Below, piece after piece: positions 60,347 to 64,000 of a stretch of DNA of 64,000 nucleotides. The position numbers were made by a program, and so were the translations under genes. The notes below the pieces were generated by a model that saw only the letters and a program-made list of their open reading frames with translations, did no database searches and was not told where the DNA came from. The DNA lies in assembly GCA_021773795.1 (NCBI GenBank), contig JAJFJT010000012.1, positions 186,001 to 250,000 of the forward strand, in the 5' to 3' direction. Source of the stretch: Gammaproteobacteria bacterium. GTDB lineage: Bacteria; Pseudomonadota; Gammaproteobacteria; HK1. Each line of letters opens with the position of its first letter. Position 1 is the stretch's first letter.

Positions 60347-62494
60347 CTAGAATTTGCCGTAATAACCTTCTTTGAGCGCGTCATAAAGATTGGCGGCGGT
60401 ATGGTTCTCACCGTCATAGACGATATCTTCATTGCCCTTTGCCTCGACCAAGGTGCCATCTTCCAGGGTGAAGCAGTAGGTGGTATTTTCCAGATCATCT
60501 TCCTTCACCAGCACCCCCTGGAAGACCTCGGGATTAAAGCGGAAGGTGGTACAGCCCTTGAGTTTTTTCTCGTAGGCATAGAGATAAATATCCTTGAAAC
60601 CCTCGTAGGGAAAGTCCGTGGGCACATTGGCGGTCTTGGAAATGGAGGAATCGATCCATTGTTGCGCAGCGGCCTGAACATCCACATGGGCCTTGGGGCT
60701 GATATCGTCGGCACTGATGAAATAATCCGGTAATCCGGCGCCGGGCATGGCCTTCGGATCCACCAGGGCGTGATAGGCCAGTAGCTCAAAGGAATAGACA
60801 TCCACCTTTTCCTTGCTCTTCTTGCCCTCGCGGATGACGTTGCGTGAGTAATGGTGGGCAAAGCTCGGTTCGATACCGTTGCTGGCGTTGTTGGCTAGCG
60901 ATAGCGAGATGGTACCGGTGGGGGCAATGGAGCTGTGATGGGTAAAGCGCGCACCTACCTCGGCCAGTTCATCCACCAACTCCGGCTCGATCTCCGCCAG
61001 GCGTTGCATATAGCGACTGTAGCGGGCAAACAATACCTTGCCGTCCACTTCATCCCCCGGTTGATAGCCATCTGCAGCCATTTCCGGGCGTTGGCGGATC
61101 ATCTCCGTGGTCACGCTAAAGGATTTCTGTAGTAGCGGTGCCGGTCCCTTCTCGCGAGCGAGCTCCGCCGCAGTGCGCCAGCCCACAATGGCCAGTTCCC
61201 GCGCTACCTGCTCGGTGAAATCCAGTGAGTCGGGCTCACCGTAGCGCATTTGTAGCATGGTGAGGGTGGAGCCAAGACCCAGGAAACCCATGCCATGACG
61301 ACGTTTCTCGGTGATCTCCTGGCGTTGCTGTTCCAGCGGCAAGCCATTGATCTCAACTACGTTATCCAGCATACGTGTGAACGTTGCCACGATTTCACGG
61401 AAGCTCTCCCAATCAAAATGCGCACTTTCCCCAAAGGGCTGGCGCACAAAGCGGGTGAGATTGATCGAGCCCAGCAGACACGAGCCGTAGGGAGGCAGTG
61501 GCTGTTCGCCGCAAGGATTGGTTGCACGCACCTCTTCACAAAACCAGTTGTTGTTCATGTCATTGATTTCGTCAATGAGGATGAAGCCCGGTTCGGCGAA
61601 ATCGTAGGTCGATGACATAACCAGATCCCACATCTTGCGCGCCTTCAGGGTCTGGTAGACGGCGCAGGCCACCTGGCCGGCATCATTGACCACATAGTTC
61701 TTGTGTACCGGCCAGTTGCGCCAGATGATCTCATCGGCGGCCAGATCTACGCTGCCGTCTTCCACTTCTTTGGCAGTGACCGGAAAGGCCAGTTGCCAGT
61801 CACGATCCTGCTTTACTGCCTCCATGAACTCCCGGGTGATGAGCAGGGACAGGTTGAACTGGCGCAGGCGACCGTCTTCGCGCTTGGCGCGGATGAAGTC
61901 CGGGGCATCGGGATGGCCGATGTCGAAGGTGGCCATCTGGGCACCGCGACGGCCACCGGCGGAGGACACCGTAAAGCACATCTTGTCGTAGATATCCATG
62001 AATGACAGGGGGCCGGAGGTGTAGGCACCGGCGCCGGAAACATAGGCTCCTTTGGGGCGCAGGGTAGAAAATTCGTAGCCGATTCCGCAACCGGCCTTGA
62101 GGGTCAGGCCCGCCTCATGGACCTTGCCAAGGATATTGTTCATGGAGTCATGGATGGCTCCAGATACGGTGCAATTGATGGTGGAGGTGGCCGGTTTGTG
62201 TTTCAAGGCGCCGGCATTGGAAATAATGCGTCCCGCGGGGATGGCGCCATGGCGCAGGGCGTGCAGGAAGCGCTCAAACCAGTACTCACGTTTCTCCGGT
62301 GTGTCTTCCACATCGGCGAGTGCCTGGGCTACTCGTTGGTAGGTATCGTCTATGGCCTCATCCACGGCCTCGCCGTCTTTGGTCTTGAGGCGATATTTCT
62401 TGTCCCAGATGTCCAGTGAGGCATCTTGTAACGGGATCTCGACGTTTTCGTCCTCGGGTGTGGCATTTAAAATGGGCTGGTGTACCGGGTCCAT
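60347..62494 (-). CDS. nrdJa: Class II (B12-dependent) ribonucleotide reductase large part (NrdJa)
   Basis: A 715-residue enzyme that makes deoxyribonucleotides with adenosylcobalamin. It shows the GRIISNAGALKHKPATSTIN start, GCGIGYEFSTLRPKGAYVSG, FDIGHPDAPDFIRAKR and the catalytic NPCGEQPLPPYGSCLLGSIN (Asn, Cys, Glu). ASNGIEPSFAHHYSRNV and APTGTISL are further class II marks. It lacks the C-terminal cysteine tail, which is in NrdJb. ATG 62494 with AGGGAGGA before it is chosen over 62536. Two NrdR boxes lie upstream. No cobalamin riboswitch is visible. Confidence 0.95.
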   Translation of the reverse strand: MDPVHQPILNATPEDENVEIPLQDASLDIWDKKYRLKTKDGEAVDEAIDDTYQRVAQALADVEDTPEKREYWFERFLHALRHGAIPAGRIISNAGALKHKPATSTINCTVSGAIHDSMNNILGKVHEAGLTLKAGCGIGYEFSTLRPKGAYVSGAGAYTSGPLSFMDIYDKMCFTVSSAGGRRGAQMATFDIGHPDAPDFIRAKREDGRLRQFNLSLLITREFMEAVKQDRDWQLAFPVTAKEVEDGSVDLAADEIIWRNWPVHKNYVVNDAGQVACAVYQTLKARKMWDLVMSSTYDFAEPGFILIDEINDMNNNWFCEEVRATNPCGEQPLPPYGSCLLGSINLTRFVRQPFGESAHFDWESFREIVATFTRMLDNVVEINGLPLEQQRQEITEKRRHGMGFLGLGSTLTMLQMRYGEPDSLDFTEQVARELAIVGWRTAAELAREKGPAPLLQKSFSVTTEMIRQRPEMAADGYQPGDEVDGKVLFARYSRYMQRLAEIEPELVDELAEVGARFTHHSSIAPTGTISLSLANNASNGIEPSFAHHYSRNVIREGKKSKEKVDVYSFELLAYHALVDPKAMPGAGLPDYFISADDISPKAHVDVQAAAQQWIDSSISKTANVPTDFPYEGFKDIYLYAYEKKLKGCTTFRFNPEVFQGVLVKEDDLENTTYCFTLEDGTLVEAKGNEDIVYDGENHTAANLYDALKEGYYGKF

Positions 62495-62589
62495 CTGTTC
62501 CTCCCTGTGGCTCCGGGGGCGCGGGAAAGGCGGCACCCCCTGGCTGTGTAATTATTGCTTAGGGCATGGTAGAAGGCTGTTCCCACCAA

Positions 62590-62637
62590 ACACTACAGAT
62601 TGTAGGCTAGCCGGGAGAAAAACGCTATATGTTGTGT
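62590..62637 (-). promoter_or_regulatory. Pair of NrdR boxes upstream of nrdJa
   Basis: ACACTACAGATTGTAG (62590-62605) and ACGCTATATGTTGTGT (62622-62637) resemble the NrdR box consensus ACACWATATATWGTGT. Their 16-base spacing (start-to-start 32 bases) is the normal three-turn geometry for tandem NrdR boxes. They lie about 95 bases upstream of the nrdJa start, in a 242-base gap shared with nudC. This suggests repression by NrdR, which is not encoded in the window. Confidence 0.7.
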
Positions 62638-62736
62638 GCGCTGGGGAAAGGCGGATGACAAGCTGTGGATAAACTGTGGGGGCTTTCGGTTCTTTCTCGC
62701 GGCGATCCAATGGCCAAAAAAGCTTACAATCCGGCC

Positions 62737-63690
62737 ATGAACAAGCACTCAAGTCGCTGCAATGTCAAAAATTACTTTGCCGGGTTGGCACTGGATCGGG
62801 CTGCGGGCGTACGCCGGGACCCGGAATGGCTGCAAAAGCGTATGCAGGCACCAGATAGCTACTTTGTGCCGGTCTGGCGCGAGCGTAACCTGCTGCGTGC
62901 GGAGGCATCCGCCGCGGCGCTATTGTCCCGGGCTGAGGTGGACCCCTGGCTGGAAAATGCCGACGCGGTGGTCTTTTTGGGCGAGGATGGTGAGAGTGCC
63001 TATTTTGCCCTGTTCCTTGATGGTGGTGATGATGCCGTGCCCACCCAATTGGTCGGCTTTGGTGAATTCCATCAGCTCAAGGGGGCTGCAGAGGGGCTCG
63101 GTGAGAATGACCGGGGGCTGCTCGCCTACGCACGGGCCATGGCTCATTGGCATGGGCGGCAACGCTTTTGCAGTGACTGTGGTGCGCCCACTCACAGCAG
63201 CTCCGATGGCCACGTACGCATCTGCAGTTCCAGCGAGTGTGGTCGGGAGCATTTCCCACGTACCGATGCGGCGGTCATCGTGGTGGTTGAGCACGGGACG
63301 AGTTGTTTGTTGGTGCGTCAGCCGCGCTGGCGTGAGGGGCTTTATTCCGCCCTTGCCGGTTTCGTTGAGGCCGGGGAGAGCGTGGAGGATGCCGTGGTGC
63401 GTGAGGTTTATGAGGAGGTGGGGGTGCGGGTCATTGGCCAGCGTTATCACTCCTCCCAACCCTGGCCCTTTCCGTCTTCTCTGATGCTAGGTTTCGAGGC
63501 CAAGGCAGCCGCCCGGGAGTTCAATCCCGGAGATGATGAACTTGAGGATGCGCGTTGGTTTACGCGAGAGGAATATGCCGCTGCGCTAGCTAGTGGGGAG
63601 GTGAAAATGCCCTCGCGTCCGTCGATTGCCCGGCGCCTGATTAGCGACTGGTATGGCCGGGATGGGGCAGTGTTGTCTGACGTGGATTAG
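62737..63690 (+). CDS. nudC: NAD(H) pyrophosphatase NudC
   Basis: A 317-residue Nudix hydrolase that cleaves NADH and can remove NAD caps from RNA. It shows the zinc site (FCSDCGAPT and CSSSECG), the Nudix box GFVEAGESVEDAVVREVYEEVG and the NudC-specific SSQPWPFPSSLM motif. The N-terminal FAGLALDRAAGVRRDPEWL is typical. Start is uncertain: ATG 62737 is chosen by family length, while 62710 and 62665 are in-frame alternatives, none with a strong ribosome site. Confidence 0.92.
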   Translation: MNKHSSRCNVKNYFAGLALDRAAGVRRDPEWLQKRMQAPDSYFVPVWRERNLLRAEASAAALLSRAEVDPWLENADAVVFLGEDGESAYFALFLDGGDDAVPTQLVGFGEFHQLKGAAEGLGENDRGLLAYARAMAHWHGRQRFCSDCGAPTHSSSDGHVRICSSSECGREHFPRTDAAVIVVVEHGTSCLLVRQPRWREGLYSALAGFVEAGESVEDAVVREVYEEVGVRVIGQRYHSSQPWPFPSSLMLGFEAKAAAREFNPGDDELEDARWFTREEYAAALASGEVKMPSRPSIARRLISDWYGRDGAVLSDVD

Positions 63691-63733
63691 GGAAGGGCGG
63701 AGTTAATTATCGGATTACCGCTCTTCGGCATCT

Positions 63734-63784
63734 TTGGCCAGGGACGGCCTTATGTCGCGGAGCACATGGACGTGCGGGAGCGAC
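63734..63784. repeat. Reverse copy of the 53-bp repeat unit
   Basis: The stretch TTGGCCAGGGACGGCCTTAT to GAGCGAC matches the reverse complement of the 3125-3250 unit with about six mismatches in the best 39 bases and continues upstream with similar identity. The gap (63691-63852) also has TCGGATTACCGCTC at 63713 and GTCGCTAATCCGACC at 63850 as a loose inverted pair. No other feature is seen. Confidence 0.7.
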
Positions 63785-63852
63785 CATGCCCCTGTATCGG
63801 AGTACGGGGCAGGCTCCGCGGGTTAAGTACATCCCTGCACAAAACGCTGTCG

Positions 63853-64000
63853 CTAATCCGACCTGCCGGCTGCTTCAGCAGTTCCAAACTGTTGACGGAA
63901 ATAATTGGCGACGGCTTGTGCGTCTACGTGGAAGTCGTTGTATAGCACGCGCCGATTGGGGTCGATGATAACTACCCAGGGGGTGCCGCCGGTGCGGTAG
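63853..64000 (-). CDS. Thioredoxin-like (TlpA-type) protein, C-terminal end, cut by window edge
   Basis: An open frame of 48 codons enters from the right edge and ends with TAG at 63853-63855. The visible part is YRTGGTPWVVIIDPNRRVLY, then NDFHVDAQAVANYFRQQFG. TGGTPWVVIID is the cis-proline and beta-strand segment of thioredoxin/TlpA-like folds. The CXXC site would be upstream, outside the window. Too short to name further. Confidence 0.6.
   Translation of the reverse strand, partial: YRTGGTPWVVIIDPNRRVLYNDFHVDAQAVANYFRQQFGTAEAAGRSD

Noticed and set aside
62495-62736. Cobalamin riboswitch before nrdJa
   Set aside because: No B12-box-like sequence was found. The gap is short and is better explained by NrdR boxes.

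Overview
The window is chromosomal DNA of a Gammaproteobacterium. Supporting evidence is the accA/tilS neighbourhood, the split three-subunit proton-translocating transhydrogenase, a Pseudomonas-style split class II ribonucleotide reductase (NrdJa/NrdJb), ANR/FNR-type operators, and the CXXCH cytochromes and NapC/NapF-type redox proteins of a respiring, facultatively anaerobic lifestyle. Coding density is high. Nearly all long open frames antisense to the genes listed are shadows. No rRNA, tRNA, CRISPR array, complete IS or prophage was seen; mobile DNA is limited to short non-coding repeats.

Layout. 143-2987: pntAA-pntAB-pntB. 3125-3250: a 53-bp tandem repeat. 3325-4386: tartrate/D-malate dehydrogenase. 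4436-9728: a tightly overlapping signalling operon (binding-protein-like lipoprotein, hybrid histidine kinase ending in a hemerythrin domain, REC-EAL regulator). 9759-11773: a c-type cytochrome and a Tat-exported beta-propeller protein. 12253-13922: a porin and a DUF2721 protein. 13919-18807: a branched-chain amino acid type (Liv) ABC transporter. 19063-23425: MoxR / DUF58 / transglutaminase trio. 23800-32403: a FecR-domain protein, a lipoprotein hydrolase and a tandem array of five paralogous autotransporter-type beta-barrels with very small, variable N-terminal regions. 32524-34444: NapF-like ferredoxin and nitronate monooxygenase. 34600-38289: a 1229-residue CBS-PAS-GAF-GGDEF-EAL protein. 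38445-41142: a small HIG1-like membrane protein, a four-haem NapC/NirT cytochrome, a dihaem cytochrome c and a universal stress protein. 41541-43151: an APH-kinase fusion. 43325-48224: a kinase / REC / REC-PAS-GGDEF-EAL operon. 48388-52505: accA, two GAF paralogues, tilS. 52491-57880: a possible operon of PhnD-like binding protein, Ser/Thr kinase with cyclic-nucleotide domain, FetA, FetB and a vWA-TM-FHA protein. 58110-64000: mtaB, nrdJb, nrdJa, nudC and the C-terminal end of a thioredoxin-like gene.

How it fits together. Three proteins carry EAL domains, two of them with GGDEF as well, so c-di-GMP signalling is prominent. Oxygen and redox recur: a hemerythrin-tailed kinase, a perfect FNR/ANR palindrome placed about 32 bp from a -10-like hexamer in front of the cytochrome pair, and a second one with the same geometry in front of the kinase/GGDEF-EAL operon. 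A pair of NrdR boxes precedes nrdJa.

Repeats. Two families of short non-autonomous elements occur three times each (family A about 126-141 bp, family B about 160-168 bp), plus the 53-bp unit (tandem at 3125, one copy at 63734) and several short palindromic intergenic repeats. One family B copy can be shown to be an insertion, because the paralogous autotransporter leader next door preserves the empty site. The strongest candidates for undescribed biology are the barrel array with its FecR/lipoprotein neighbours, the binding-protein/hemerythrin-kinase/EAL operon, and the kinase-FHA-FetAB-PhnD cluster.
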